Origin: Chitinophaga pinensis
Lineage (GTDB): Bacteria; Bacteroidota; Bacteroidia; NS11-12g; UBA955
Direction: 5' to 3'
Length of the DNA: 64,000 bases
Assembly (NCBI GenBank): GCA_945871905.1
Contig: CAMBXL010000005.1
Coordinates: 124,001-188,000, forward strand
Notes under the pieces: generated by a model
What the model was told of the DNA's origin: nothing
Databases searched by the model: none
What the model saw: only the letters and a program-made list of their open reading frames with translations
In this document: piece by piece, positions 51,733-61,026 of the stretch
Numbering within the stretch: position 1 is the stretch's first letter
Layout of the letters: every line of letters begins with the position of its first letter
Translations under genes and position numbers: made by a program

Positions 51733-51759
51733 AAAAACCTCCAAATTGGAGGTTTTTTT
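51733..51759 (+). terminator. Terminator after tRNA-Val
   Basis: AAAAACCTCC-aaatt-GGAGGTTTTTTT, a short GC stem with a T-run, 7 nt past the tRNA end. Confidence 0.85.
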
Positions 51760-51788
51760 ATGCCTAATATCCATTTAATCAGCCGCTT

Positions 51789-51986
51789 TCACTTACAAAT
51801 CAAGTTCATGTCTTCCACTGGACAACTGCTATTCAGTTTCCCCAATTTGGTGGATTTTGACACGAAAAAGTGCAAAAAAGTTGACTTACCGTGCAAATAA
51901 CGAGCACAAGATTTTAGAACAACATCATAGCTTTCATTGTACTGTTTTGTCGCTTTTAAAATCGAGAAGAATCCAGCAACCCTCAT
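51789..51986 (-). pseudogene. Possible small or remnant ORF next to tRNA-Val
   Basis: A 65-residue frame from ATG 51986 (a TTG at 51998 would add four residues). It is rich in Lys, Ser and Phe (GKSTFLHFFVSKSTKLGKL) and matches no family I know. Its position just past a tRNA gene, where integrases often insert, makes a decayed gene possible. There is no clear promoter. Confidence 0.25.
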
Positions 51987-52148
51987 ACTAAAAATCAAAT
52001 GGTTATGTTGTTATATCAATGTAACCCTTTTTTCATTTGCACAAAAATTGCACAAAAAAGAATCTAATTAACTTTTTTAAACAAAAAATCCAATCCTTTA
52101 AAAGCTCCTCCCATTCATCGCTCGCACCCAAAGTTTTACTCCCCCCCT

Positions 52149-52187
52149 GCTGTCATGTCGACGAAGGAGAAATCTTTTCTTGACAGC
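52149..52187. repeat. Palindromic intergenic element, GCTGTCA...TGACAGC
   Basis: GCTGTCA (52149-52155) and TGACAGC (52181-52187) enclose a 25-bp core containing TCGACGAAGGAGAAATCT. Sequences like GTCATTTCGACGAAGGAGAAATCT are, from memory, dispersed intergenic palindromes in several Bacteroidota; I infer this is a degenerate copy. Confidence 0.5.
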
Positions 52188-52339
52188 TTTATTGTCGTTG
52201 TTGGTTTCGGCTTAATTAAATTCAATAATATTCGGTTTTACGACAAAATATTCATTAACATCTTGTCTTCTACTTTCTTTTTTCATTGCAAAAAAGAAAG
52301 ACCACGAAGTAGCAGCGAAGCTACCCAAAGAAAAAGCTA

Positions 52340-52395
52340 GTGCCACTATAAGGCTTTTATTTACAGAGCTAAATAAAAACCTCATTGAATGGCAC
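52340..52395. repeat. Imperfect long inverted repeat
   Basis: Left arm GTGCCA...AGGcTTTTATTTA (52340-52363) and right arm TAAATAAAAaCCT...TGGCAC (52370-52395) pair with a 6-nt loop and one asymmetrical region. It could be a small mobile element remnant (MITE or REP-like) or a hairpin RNA. Confidence 0.55.
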
Positions 52396-52498
52396 GTTTG
52401 GAAACCTAAGAAAGATTTTGGATTTGTAGTTTTGGATTTTTGTCGTGGTGATATTCACAAACCTTAGTTAACTATTAATAGCAAAACAAGCTTCTGTG

Positions 52499-52576
52499 CG
52501 GCTGAGTTCCGAGGCATCATAACAGACAATAAGTCCCGCTTTATTGTGGAATTCCATTTTTGTGGATAGGCAGCCG
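52499..52576. repeat. Nested inverted repeats
   Basis: Outer arms CGGCTG (52499-52504) and CAGCCG (52571-52576) enclose a perfect inner pair ACAATAA (52526-52532)/TTATTGT (52541-52547). The structure is moderate and may be coincidental. Confidence 0.35.
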
Positions 52577-52662
52577 AGATTTCAGCCAAAAAAGGAATTA
52601 ATTATTGGGTGATTATTTATGGTAATATTCTAATAATACAATTACTCTAATATTGCTAACTC

Positions 52663-53418
52663 ATGAACACAAAGCATATTCATAATTTATTGTATATTTT
52701 TTGTTTACTAATCGTTTTTATAAGCTGTAAAACAAATTCAAATAAAATTATAACATACCAAAATTATAACATAACCAAGGTTGCACCCGATTCTATACTA
52801 TATTATTCAATAGATAGTTTTAGACAAATTTTAAATTCAAAAATGAATACGATAGTAGGTTATTTAGATTCATCATTAGATAAAGGGAAACCGGAAAGCA
52901 AACTAGGTAATTATGCAGCCAATGCATGTTTATGGCAATATTCAAATTCAATATCCTATGACACTAATTGCTTTGTAATGCTTAACAATGGCAGCCTTAG
53001 GGCCACATTGCCAATGGGAGAGGTTTTAACACGCCATTTATATGAATTAATGCCCTTTGAAAACAAATTGGTTGCCCTTTTACTTAAAGGTAAAACAGTC
53101 ATTCAACTATTTAATTATATAGCGAATAAAGGAGGTAATCCTGTTGCAAACTTAAATTTATCAATTTCAAAAAACGGAAAATGGAATGATGCTAAAATTA
53201 ATGGTAAGTTTTTTGATTCAACACAAAATTATTATTTAGTAACAAGTGATTATTTAGCTAATGGTGGTGACAATTGTTCATTTTTAAGTAATGCTATAAA
53301 TAGAATTGACCTTGATATAAAGGTAAGAGATGCATTGATTTTTTACTTAAATAAAAAAAGTTCAAAAACATTCCCTTTAAAAATTCAATTGGAAAACAGA
53401 ATTCGAGTTTATGAATAA
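52663..53418 (+). CDS. 5'-nucleotidase C-terminal-domain lipoprotein
   Basis: The protein has 251 residues with a lipoprotein signal (IVFISC, cysteine 22). The body is the UshA/5'-nucleotidase C-terminal domain that binds the nucleoside: SKLGNYAANACLWQY, MLNNGSLRATLPMGEV, ELMPFENKLVALLLKG and VTSDYLANGGDNCSFL. In classic UshA this domain is fused to the metallophosphatase half; here the two halves are neighbouring genes, this one 8 nt overlapping the next. It should be anchored on the cell envelope and shape substrate choice. Confidence 0.88.
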   Translation: MNTKHIHNLLYIFCLLIVFISCKTNSNKIITYQNYNITKVAPDSILYYSIDSFRQILNSKMNTIVGYLDSSLDKGKPESKLGNYAANACLWQYSNSISYDTNCFVMLNNGSLRATLPMGEVLTRHLYELMPFENKLVALLLKGKTVIQLFNYIANKGGNPVANLNLSISKNGKWNDAKINGKFFDSTQNYYLVTSDYLANGGDNCSFLSNAINRIDLDIKVRDALIFYLNKKSSKTFPLKIQLENRIRVYE

Positions 53419-54280
53419 ACGAAGATATTTTTTAAAACAGGGATTAATTTTAGCTGGTTTCTTTATTTTAAATCCAATAAAGATAAAAGCCGCAATTACT
53501 AAAAAAACTAAAATTACTATTTTGCATACCAACGATATACATAGTCATATTGATGCTTTTGATTCAAATGATCCAAATTTCCCAAATCAAGGCGGACTTT
53601 TAAATGTATATGCTAAAATACTAGAGATAAGAAACAAAGAAGCTAATGTATTACTTTTTGATTGTGGAGATGTATTTCAAGGCACACCTTACTTCAACTT
53701 ATTTGGTGGTGTAGTTGAATTTAACACTATGAGTAAAATGGGATACAATGCAGGTACAATTGGCAATCATGATTTTGATAACGGCTATCTTAATTATAAA
53801 AACACAATAGAAAAACACAGTAATTTTCCTATACTTAATGCAAACTACATCATATCAGAAAATCATCAATCAGCTATGATTTTACCTTATAAAATTTTTG
53901 AAATTGAAAATAAAAAAATAGGTGTATTTGGTATAGGCATTGAACTAAAGTCCTTATTAGATGCCGAAAATTTTAAGGATATCGTTATTCTTAATCCTAT
54001 TGAATGTGCCAATAAAACAGCTAAAATACTAAAAAAAGAAAACTGTAATTTCATAATCTGTTTATCCCACTTAGGGTTTCAATACATGGACCAAGAAAAT
54101 AAACCAAGTGATATCCAATTGGCAAAACATTCAAATCATATAGATATGATTTTAGGAGGCCATACCCACACTTTCTTAAATGAACCTGTAGTTGTAAAAA
54201 ATTTAAAAAACGAAGATGTAGCAATTAATCAAGCTGGATGGGCAGGCTTGAAATTAGGAAGGGTTGATATTGAGATTTAG
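53411..54280 (+). CDS. 5'-nucleotidase metallophosphatase half with Tat signal
   Basis: The protein has 289 residues. The N-terminus RRYFLKQGLILAGFFILNP fits a twin-arginine signal (RRxFLK). The metallophosphatase motifs follow in order: TILHTNDIHSHI (DxH), FDCGDVFQGTPYF (GD), GTIGNHDFDNG (GNHD), a histidine in ICLSHLGFQY, and DMILGGHTHTFL (GHTH). It hydrolyses nucleotides or other phosphate esters outside the cytoplasm with a dimetal centre, which the Tat route (folded, metal-loaded export) suits. It lacks its own substrate domain, supplied by the previous gene. Confidence 0.9.
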   Translation: MNKRRYFLKQGLILAGFFILNPIKIKAAITKKTKITILHTNDIHSHIDAFDSNDPNFPNQGGLLNVYAKILEIRNKEANVLLFDCGDVFQGTPYFNLFGGVVEFNTMSKMGYNAGTIGNHDFDNGYLNYKNTIEKHSNFPILNANYIISENHQSAMILPYKIFEIENKKIGVFGIGIELKSLLDAENFKDIVILNPIECANKTAKILKKENCNFIICLSHLGFQYMDQENKPSDIQLAKHSNHIDMILGGHTHTFLNEPVVVKNLKNEDVAINQAGWAGLKLGRVDIEI

Positions 54281-56485
54281 TTATCTTAAAAGTTTTATTA
54301 CACCATTAAAAAGATATTTCTTTTCAGAAATACCCACACAATTGACCAAATAAAAGTATGTGCCATCTTGGCAATTATTTCCTTGATATGTACCATCCCA
54401 TTTTCCATTCAAATCATTCGTTTTATATATTAACTCACCCCACCTGTTATAAATATATAAATTAATTGACGACAATTGATTGTTCTGAACAAAAAAGAAA
54501 TCATTAATACTATCATTATTGGGAGAAAATGCATTAGGAATAACTATTTGTTCTTCTCCATAAACAATAACATTTAATTCAGTAGTATCCATACATCCTG
54601 TTGTTGTATCTTCTACTATATGTTTTATGAAATAATTGCCAGCTATGCCGGGTTTGTATCTTATCTCATTTGAGAATGAACTGAAATTAAAAGCATTCCA
54701 TTGGTGTTTTAAATCAATATCTTGAATACTTTTGCATGTAAATACTTCAGTAATAGGTAAGTTATTTGAAGGGTTGATTGTGAAATCTGCCTTGGGTTTA
54801 TCTTTAACTACAATTATTTTTATTATTTTAGCAGTACACCTTCCTTTAATAACTTGGTAAGTTATAGGGAAACTGCCTATTGCTTTAGGTATAAAATAAT
54901 TGCCTGTAATATTTAAACCACTAAATGTTCCCAAATAATTATCTTTTATTAAATCAATAGAATTACTTCCTAAACAAACAATTGTGTCGGAAATAATCGG
55001 TGTTAAAGTATTAAATTTAAAAATTTTGATTAAAATACTATCTATCGCATTTGAACAATTATCTTTTGAAACAGCCCATATTTTCACTTCAGTCTCTGTT
55101 TTAGAAGGCATGTAATTCATAGATATGCCATTGGGTGAGGATAGAGTGCCTGTTCCGTTGTGTTTGAATGCAATTTTTATAGAATTAGTAAGTGTGTTTA
55201 TCGATAAAGTTTCGCCTTCGCACAACAAAGTATCATTACTTAATCTAATAAAGCTACTATCTTTAGGTTTTAAAACATAAAGAGTATCCTTTTGATTATT
55301 GCCGCAAAAATCTTTAATAGAAGCAATAATTTGAACGAGATTAGTATCTAAATGACTGAAATTGTATGCTTTAATAGTATCATTAATATCTAAAAAATTA
55401 CCAAAACCATTATTTTGCCATGTTAAACCAGAAACAAAATTTGTTTTAATATAAACTTTCTTTGTACAGAATTGAGAATCTAATTTGATTTTCAATTCAC
55501 CAGATTGGCTAACATATAATACAATGGAATCAACCAAAGCAGTACTACAACCGCCCCAAGCAAACAACTTAATAACATACTTTTTTAATTTTTTATTCGG
55601 CACAAAACTAGGCTTTCTAGAAAAAGAATCTGATAACTTTCCATGAGCAGATCGCCAAACAAAACATCGTTCATTTTTTAATTTTGCCTCTAAAAAAGCA
55701 GTGTCATTTGAACATAATGTATCTTTTCCTAAATTAATAGCTTTAGCTGATACTTTAATAAATGGAGCGTTACAACCATTATTTAAATAAGAGGGACTTC
55801 CATTATCCGCAAAAAAAACCAAGCCGCCATCTTGTGATCCAACTGAACCAGATAACGTTTTTAATAAACCTCTATCATAAGTAACAGTATCGCTACAAAT
55901 ACCTGAAATAGATAAAATATTTGTTCTATTGCCTCCGCTAGAAGAATAATTTGCAAAATGTCCACTGGTATTGCCATTGCATTGAAAAATAGCATATGCA
56001 GTATCTTCTATATTTGTAAAACTATTACTACCAACAGCAAAGTTTGTTGATGTAAAAAAGAAAACATTCGCATTGGCTGGAATTTCCCCATTTTGGGGTT
56101 GCTTTAAAAACCCACAAGATACAATGGTTCTATTAATTCTAGCAACTATAGTATCTGTTGTTGTATTTTTACAAATACCTAAAAAAGAATTATTACTCCA
56201 TTTAACTGATATATCAGTTGTTCTTATTTTATTCTTACCTACCTTAAATGTTAAAATTTCATTTTCTCCTTCTGGTGTTCCACAAGCATCTACCAATATT
56301 GACGTTAATTCTACACATTTATTGATAGTAGTTTGTGTTTGTCCATTTGATTTACATGGTTGAGCATAGCTTTGTTGTAAGAGAAGTTTACTAAGAAATA
56401 TAAATAAAAAAAGCACTTTACAACCTAATTTGCAATAGGTGTAACTAGAATAAAAATTTGGGTTAGAAAAAATAGAGGAATACAT
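54281..56485 (-). CDS. Large surface protein with T9SS type B (gliding-associated) C-terminal domain
   Basis: The protein has 734 residues with an N-terminal hydrophobic signal (VLFLFIFLSKLLLQQSYAQP). Residues 60-250 form a domain with ELTSILVDACGTPEGENEIL and ANANVFFFTSTNFAVGSNSF that resembles lamin-tail-like modules of extracellular proteins. Middle Ig/SprB-like repeats (LGKDTLCSNDTAFLEAKL, SNDTLLCEGETLSINTL) follow. The last 85 residues (VIPNAFSPNNDSINDFFFVQ, then NLYIYNRWGELIYKTNDLNG, WDGTYQGN) are the CHU_C type B T9SS domain. It is expected at the cell surface. It faces the nucleotidase genes tail to tail with 0 bp between stops. Confidence 0.88.
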   Translation of the reverse strand: MYSSIFSNPNFYSSYTYCKLGCKVLFLFIFLSKLLLQQSYAQPCKSNGQTQTTINKCVELTSILVDACGTPEGENEILTFKVGKNKIRTTDISVKWSNNSFLGICKNTTTDTIVARINRTIVSCGFLKQPQNGEIPANANVFFFTSTNFAVGSNSFTNIEDTAYAIFQCNGNTSGHFANYSSSGGNRTNILSISGICSDTVTYDRGLLKTLSGSVGSQDGGLVFFADNGSPSYLNNGCNAPFIKVSAKAINLGKDTLCSNDTAFLEAKLKNERCFVWRSAHGKLSDSFSRKPSFVPNKKLKKYVIKLFAWGGCSTALVDSIVLYVSQSGELKIKLDSQFCTKKVYIKTNFVSGLTWQNNGFGNFLDINDTIKAYNFSHLDTNLVQIIASIKDFCGNNQKDTLYVLKPKDSSFIRLSNDTLLCEGETLSINTLTNSIKIAFKHNGTGTLSSPNGISMNYMPSKTETEVKIWAVSKDNCSNAIDSILIKIFKFNTLTPIISDTIVCLGSNSIDLIKDNYLGTFSGLNITGNYFIPKAIGSFPITYQVIKGRCTAKIIKIIVVKDKPKADFTINPSNNLPITEVFTCKSIQDIDLKHQWNAFNFSSFSNEIRYKPGIAGNYFIKHIVEDTTTGCMDTTELNVIVYGEEQIVIPNAFSPNNDSINDFFFVQNNQLSSINLYIYNRWGELIYKTNDLNGKWDGTYQGNNCQDGTYFYLVNCVGISEKKYLFNGVIKLLR

Positions 56486-56860
56486 TATTTGTTTTAAATA
56501 ATTTAATTTGCAATTTTACATTTTACATGTTTCTATAGTTAATGGGAAAAGTTTAAATTATTCCTATTAAATTATTAAATTTAATACTCAAATATATTAT
56601 TTCTTTGATTAACTTATCTGTTTACATTTATATTTATTAATGTAATTAAATTGATAGAAATAGACACTTAAACTGTTCATTAATTGATTTTTAACTATTT
56701 TATTATGTTTTAAGTAAAATAATTTATATTTTCTTTTTTTAAATTATAACCTTAACATCAAATTTATATACTATTAATTTAATAATGACTTAATTGTAAT
56801 ACTTATGAAGTCATTAAGTCATGTTCTTCAATTAATTTTGTAGCTAAAATTCAAAAAAAA
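56486..56860. promoter_or_regulatory. 375-bp AT-rich divergent region with inverted repeat
   Basis: This very AT-rich region holds no plausible frame. It carries TAATGACTT (56784-56792) and its inverted copy AAGTCATTA (56809-56817), a 9-bp pair around 16 nt, just before the -7 box at 56833-56840. A TTTTAAG run at 56708 resembles the motif near 37446 but is not identical. Confidence 0.45.
56833..56840 (+). promoter_or_regulatory. -7 box (TAATTTTG) of the phytase-like esterase gene
   Basis: An exact TAnnTTTG, 20 nt before ATG 56861; an inverted repeat lies immediately upstream. Confidence 0.5.
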
Positions 56861-59584
56861 ATGTTTAAAATCTTTTCAAAAACAATTTTTACTTTAAGTA
56901 TTTATCTTATTAGTAATTCTTCATTTTCACAAAGCCCTGGGCTTATTATTTCAGAGTTTTTCGCCAATCCATTAGGAACTGATTCGTGCAAAGAATATGT
57001 TGAGTTAATTGCAACTAGAAATATCAACTTTGCTTCAACACCTTACACAGTAATTTTATCAAACAATGGAGCTGCTACTTCTAAAGGCTGGGTAAATGGA
57101 GCTGCCCTAACGTATGCTTTTAGCATTACAACTGGTTCAGTAAGTAAAGGAGATGTTGTATACGTAGGAGGAAGTTGTATGGCAGCAACAGGTGTTAAAT
57201 TAAGAACAATTAACACCAAATTTGTTAATGGTGATGGTGGCATTGGTGCATATAATGTGAATGGTGTAATGGGCAATGGAGGTTCTAATGCAGATGGAAT
57301 AGCTGTTTTCAATCAGTTAGTTTCAACAATAGATAGTAGTACTATACCTGTGGATGCTATTTTTTATGGAACTGGTATTGGTACTGCAGTTTTTTCTGGT
57401 GGAACAAAAGGCATGACTTTGCCTAATAATGACAAGTATTCTGGAGGGGTCTTATCAAGTTCAAGTTATTTTGCTCCCGATGCTGTTAGTGATTCACTCA
57501 TTACTGCATCTGGAGAATATAATACAACTTCAAATACATGGACGACTGCAAGAACTTGGATTTCAAAAAAAGCAGTTTCATATGGTTCTAGTTTAGTAAA
57601 ATTAACTGGCGCATCGGCTCCTTTAGCTTCAAAATACACTTGGAAAACACCTAACTCCCTTGGAAAATTTCAAGGAGTTGATATTTCAAATGGTGGTTTT
57701 TCTGGCTTACATTACGATAGAAAAAATCAAATATTTTATATCGTTACAGATAGAGGACCTAATTTAGATGCTGAAAATAACAGACATGCCATAAAAATTG
57801 GAGGTATTGGAAATGGTGCAAAACTATTTGCTGTACCTACATTTAATCCTCAAATTATAGGATTCAAAGCTGATGGGGATTCATTAAGAAGATTAAATAC
57901 TATAACACTTAAAAAACCAAATGGAACTGCTACAAGTGGATTAACAAACCCAAAAAATGCAGGAGGAACCAATGAAATAGCACTAATTGACACTGCAGGG
58001 AATTTAGCTGCTAATGATATCTGGGGAATAGATTCAGAGGGTTTAATAGAAGGTAATGATAGCGATTATTGGTTTTGTGAAGAATATGGTGTAAGCGTAT
58101 GGCACACTGACAAAAACGGAAAAGTAATTAACAGATATGCTCCATTTACTGCCGGTGGAAACGGTCAAACACAAGATATTGCAATTGATTCTATTTTCAA
58201 ATATCGAAATCCAAACAAAGGATTTGAGGGCATTGCATTCACTCCCAACAATAAAGTATATGCTTTTATTCAAAATCCAGTTTTATTTCCTGCAAATGAT
58301 GTCAATCTAAAAAAGAATTCACAATTGCACCGTTTTATTGAAATAGACCCTAAAACAAACACGACTAAAATGTTTGGTTATGAACATGATAAAGTGCCAA
58401 GTTCAGGTGCTTTAAGTTCAATTAAAAATGATAAACGATATATCGGCGATGCTGTAGCAGTAAATGATAAACAAATATTGGTATTAGAGCATGGCAAAAG
58501 TGCAACAGAAAGTTATGGTAAAGTTTATCTGGTAGATATTAGTTCTGCAAGTGAATTAAGTAAAACATCGATGGCATATGCAGGTGGAACCAAATCTTTT
58601 GAACAATTATTAGATTCAACAACAGCTGCGGCAAATGGAGTAACTTGCATCAAAAAAACGTTACTAATCGATTTAATAGCTTCAGGATACGACCCAACTA
58701 TTGAGAAAAAAGAAGGACTCACTATTATCAATGATAGTACAATTGCTATTGCCAACGACAATGATTTTGGCATTGTATCTAATGCAACTAACGGAGTTGC
58801 TTCATTATCTGGTGTTAAAAGCTTTATTTCTATGTTTAAAATACCTAATAATATTAAACTAAAATTATGTGATAATGTACAAATATTTGCAAAAAATCAA
58901 ACCATTTGTGCCAATGATTCAGTTATACTTACATCCACTGCTGCTAGTAATTTAACAAACAAATGGTACAAAGACAATTTATTATTGAGTGGTAAAACAA
59001 ATACTTCTTTATCAGCAAAAGCAAGTGGTGTTTATGAACTAAGAAGTACCAACGCAAATGGATGTGTTGCGGTTTCAAATACCAAAACTATTATTGTAAA
59101 TGCATTGCCAACATCACCAATAATTTCTCAAGTAAAAGATAGCTTAATTGCAAGTGTTAATGCGACTTCATACGAATGGTTTTTAAATGGTTCAAAAATC
59201 AATAATTCAACAACTAGAAAAATTAAAATATCCCAAAGTGGAATTTACAGTGTTATTATTACTGATTTAAATGGATGTAAAGCCCAATCTGCTAATTTCA
59301 ATGCTACACAAACGGATGTAAATACAATAAAAAATAATAAAACAATCAGTATTTATCCTAATCCATTTAATCAACATATTAATGTAAAATTAGAAAATTT
59401 AAATTCAATTATCACACATATTAGAATTTTAAATGTAATAGGTGTTGAAATAATTTCAAGCAATAAAATTGTAATGAAAAACAATGAAGCTATGATCCCT
59501 ACAGCTCAATTAAAGAAAGGACTTTATTTAATTGAAGTAAAAACCAACAACGGTACATTTACTCAAAAAATAATTAATAATTAA
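56861..59584 (+). CDS. Lamin-tail/phytase-like esterase with T9SS sorting domain
   Basis: The protein has 907 residues. A signal peptide (FKIFSKTIFTLSIYLISNSS) is followed by a lamin-tail domain (GLIISEFFANPLGTDSCKEY, VELIATRNIN) to about residue 230. The middle part has the esterase-like phytase domain pattern (FQGVDISNGGFSGLHYDRKN, YIVTDRGPNLDAENNRH, GFEGIAFTPNNKVYAFIQNP) to about 670, then an Ig-like module with paired cysteines (NQTICANDSVILTSTAASN) and a C-terminal type A T9SS domain (ISIYPNPFNQHINVKLENL). It probably cleaves organic phosphate esters outside the cell, consistent with its neighbours, although phytase activity is not proven by sequence. A long terminator hairpin follows. 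Confidence 0.85.
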   Translation: MFKIFSKTIFTLSIYLISNSSFSQSPGLIISEFFANPLGTDSCKEYVELIATRNINFASTPYTVILSNNGAATSKGWVNGAALTYAFSITTGSVSKGDVVYVGGSCMAATGVKLRTINTKFVNGDGGIGAYNVNGVMGNGGSNADGIAVFNQLVSTIDSSTIPVDAIFYGTGIGTAVFSGGTKGMTLPNNDKYSGGVLSSSSYFAPDAVSDSLITASGEYNTTSNTWTTARTWISKKAVSYGSSLVKLTGASAPLASKYTWKTPNSLGKFQGVDISNGGFSGLHYDRKNQIFYIVTDRGPNLDAENNRHAIKIGGIGNGAKLFAVPTFNPQIIGFKADGDSLRRLNTITLKKPNGTATSGLTNPKNAGGTNEIALIDTAGNLAANDIWGIDSEGLIEGNDSDYWFCEEYGVSVWHTDKNGKVINRYAPFTAGGNGQTQDIAIDSIFKYRNPNKGFEGIAFTPNNKVYAFIQNPVLFPANDVNLKKNSQLHRFIEIDPKTNTTKMFGYEHDKVPSSGALSSIKNDKRYIGDAVAVNDKQILVLEHGKSATESYGKVYLVDISSASELSKTSMAYAGGTKSFEQLLDSTTAAANGVTCIKKTLLIDLIASGYDPTIEKKEGLTIINDSTIAIANDNDFGIVSNATNGVASLSGVKSFISMFKIPNNIKLKLCDNVQIFAKNQTICANDSVILTSTAASNLTNKWYKDNLLLSGKTNTSLSAKASGVYELRSTNANGCVAVSNTKTIIVNALPTSPIISQVKDSLIASVNATSYEWFLNGSKINNSTTRKIKISQSGIYSVIITDLNGCKAQSANFNATQTDVNTIKNNKTISIYPNPFNQHINVKLENLNSIITHIRILNVIGVEIISSNKIVMKNNEAMIPTAQLKKGLYLIEVKTNNGTFTQKIINN

Positions 59585-59596
59585 TTTAACTTTTTT

Positions 59597-59643
59597 CCCA
59601 TAAAAAAAGTCTTGGTTATAATAACCAAGGCTTTTTTTATGGG
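59597..59643 (+). terminator. Strong bidirectional terminator hairpin
   Basis: CCCATAAAAAAAG(t)CTTGGTTAT pairs with ATAACCAAG(g)CTTTTTTTATGGG, a 23-bp stem with one G-T pair and a tight loop. The U-rich right half makes it a good terminator for the esterase gene. Confidence 0.85.
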
Positions 59644-59839
59644 AAATTTTAATACCCTTTTTTTCTTTAGATTAAATCTTTAAAATTAAATTATTAGAGG
59701 TTAAAAAAATTCCTTTTTTTGTTTTTAGAAATAATTTATTGATAATTATAATTATCGAACACTTTTTAAGACATTGATGATTGCGTTATTTAAAACAATA
59801 GCTCTTGGATAAAATAAAAATATTAGAATTAATTCTATT

Positions 59840-60877
59840 TTACTCTATCTCTTTTAGTAAAATTATATAAGTAGGAAAGTGATCGCTATATCCACCATTA
59901 TAATTATCAAAATCAAACGTGCGAAATGGATATCCTTTAAAGCGTCCGGTAGTATTAATCATGTATGGTTTACTATAAATAGTTGCTTGTTTAAAGACAT
60001 ATCCTTTGTCAGATTTAACAAACCCATAAGATAAAATCAATTGGTCGAACAAACTCCATACATCTTGATAAGCCAATGTGCCTAAGCCTTTTTTATAGTA
60101 ATTTAACCATGGATTTAACATTTGCTGCTGTGTTTTTAATTTATCAGGATTTGAAACTGCATTGACAATTTTTGAACAACTTGGATTGGTTGGATTATCG
60201 TTCAAATCGCCCATTATAATACATTTGGCATTGGCATTTATATTAACTAAAGAATCTATATAATGTTTACATATTCTAGAACCTTCGTTTCTAAAAGGTG
60301 CTGTTAATTCTTCACCTCCCCCTCTTGAAGGCCAATGGTTAACAAACAATTGAACAGTATCTCCGTCCAACAAGCCGGTTACCCACAAAATATCTCTTGT
60401 GGGTCTGTCGCCACCTAAATGAAAAGTACTCAAAGTTATAGGTTTTGATGCTAATAGTTTAAAGTATTTTGGATTGTAAAGCAAGGCAACATCTACCCCT
60501 CTTTCATCTGGACTATCATAATGAACGACTTTGTAATTTCTGTTTTTTAATTTTTCAGTTTTACACAAGTCTTCTAAAACATTTCGATTTTCAATTTCAG
60601 CAACACCCAAAATAGCTGCACCATCAGGTGTAACCTCAGTTGCAATTTCTGAAATAACAGTAGATAGTTTTTGAAGTTTATCTAAGTAAACAGAAGACGA
60701 ATATTTTTTTTTACCATTTGGTGTAAATTCATCATCATTTTTAAATGGGTCTTCAATGGTGTCATAAAGGTTTTCTAAATTATAAAATGCAATGGTTGCA
60801 ATCTTATATTTTTTCGATTGAGCGTTTGAAAACTGAATACTAAAAAGAAAAATTAATGATAAAAATAGATATTTCAT
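59840..60877 (-). CDS. Exported endonuclease/exonuclease/phosphatase family protein
   Basis: The protein has 345 residues with a signal peptide (MKYLFLSLIFLFSIQFSNAQ). The EEP fold is clear: TIAFYNLENLYDTIEDPF, LGVAEIENRNVL with the metal-binding glutamate, VNHWPSRGGGEE, IIMGDLNDNPTNPS (catalytic Asp, Asn), and YSDHFPTYIIL (final His). Such secreted enzymes cut extracellular DNA or RNA or release phosphate from phospholipids and phosphodiesters. It is divergent, by 169 bp, from the TonB-dependent receptor gene and lies in the scavenging locus. Confidence 0.93.
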   Translation of the reverse strand: MKYLFLSLIFLFSIQFSNAQSKKYKIATIAFYNLENLYDTIEDPFKNDDEFTPNGKKKYSSSVYLDKLQKLSTVISEIATEVTPDGAAILGVAEIENRNVLEDLCKTEKLKNRNYKVVHYDSPDERGVDVALLYNPKYFKLLASKPITLSTFHLGGDRPTRDILWVTGLLDGDTVQLFVNHWPSRGGGEELTAPFRNEGSRICKHYIDSLVNINANAKCIIMGDLNDNPTNPSCSKIVNAVSNPDKLKTQQQMLNPWLNYYKKGLGTLAYQDVWSLFDQLILSYGFVKSDKGYVFKQATIYSKPYMINTTGRFKGYPFRTFDFDNYNGGYSDHFPTYIILLKEIE

Positions 60878-61026
60878 TATATGGTTAATAGCTTTCGAAA
60901 TTATTTATATTTTTAGAGTTATTATGAATTTATTCTTAAATTTAATAAAAAAATAATATTATCATTTTATAGTATTATTTAACAATTGAATAACTTTCTA
61001 GGCAAATTCAATTTATTGAAATTTAA

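Larger units (their letters stand above)
51760..52662. other. Gene-poor region with palindromic repeats
   Basis: About 900 bp between the tRNA-Val terminator and the 5'-nucleotidase genes without a convincing gene. It contains three separate inverted-repeat structures (52149-52187, 52340-52395 and 52499-52576) and the pair TTGCACAAAAATTGCACAAA near 52037. Short frames such as 52155-52340 read through these repeats and are probably not genes. Confidence 0.6.

Noticed and set aside
52150-52165. CTGTCATG resembling half of an E. coli PHO box, close to phosphatase genes
   Set aside because: Only one half is present and it is part of a palindromic repeat; Bacteroidota PhoB sites are not known to match the E. 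coli box.
52155-52340. 61-residue frame in the repeat region
   Set aside because: It reads through the palindromic element, has no family resemblance and no promoter.
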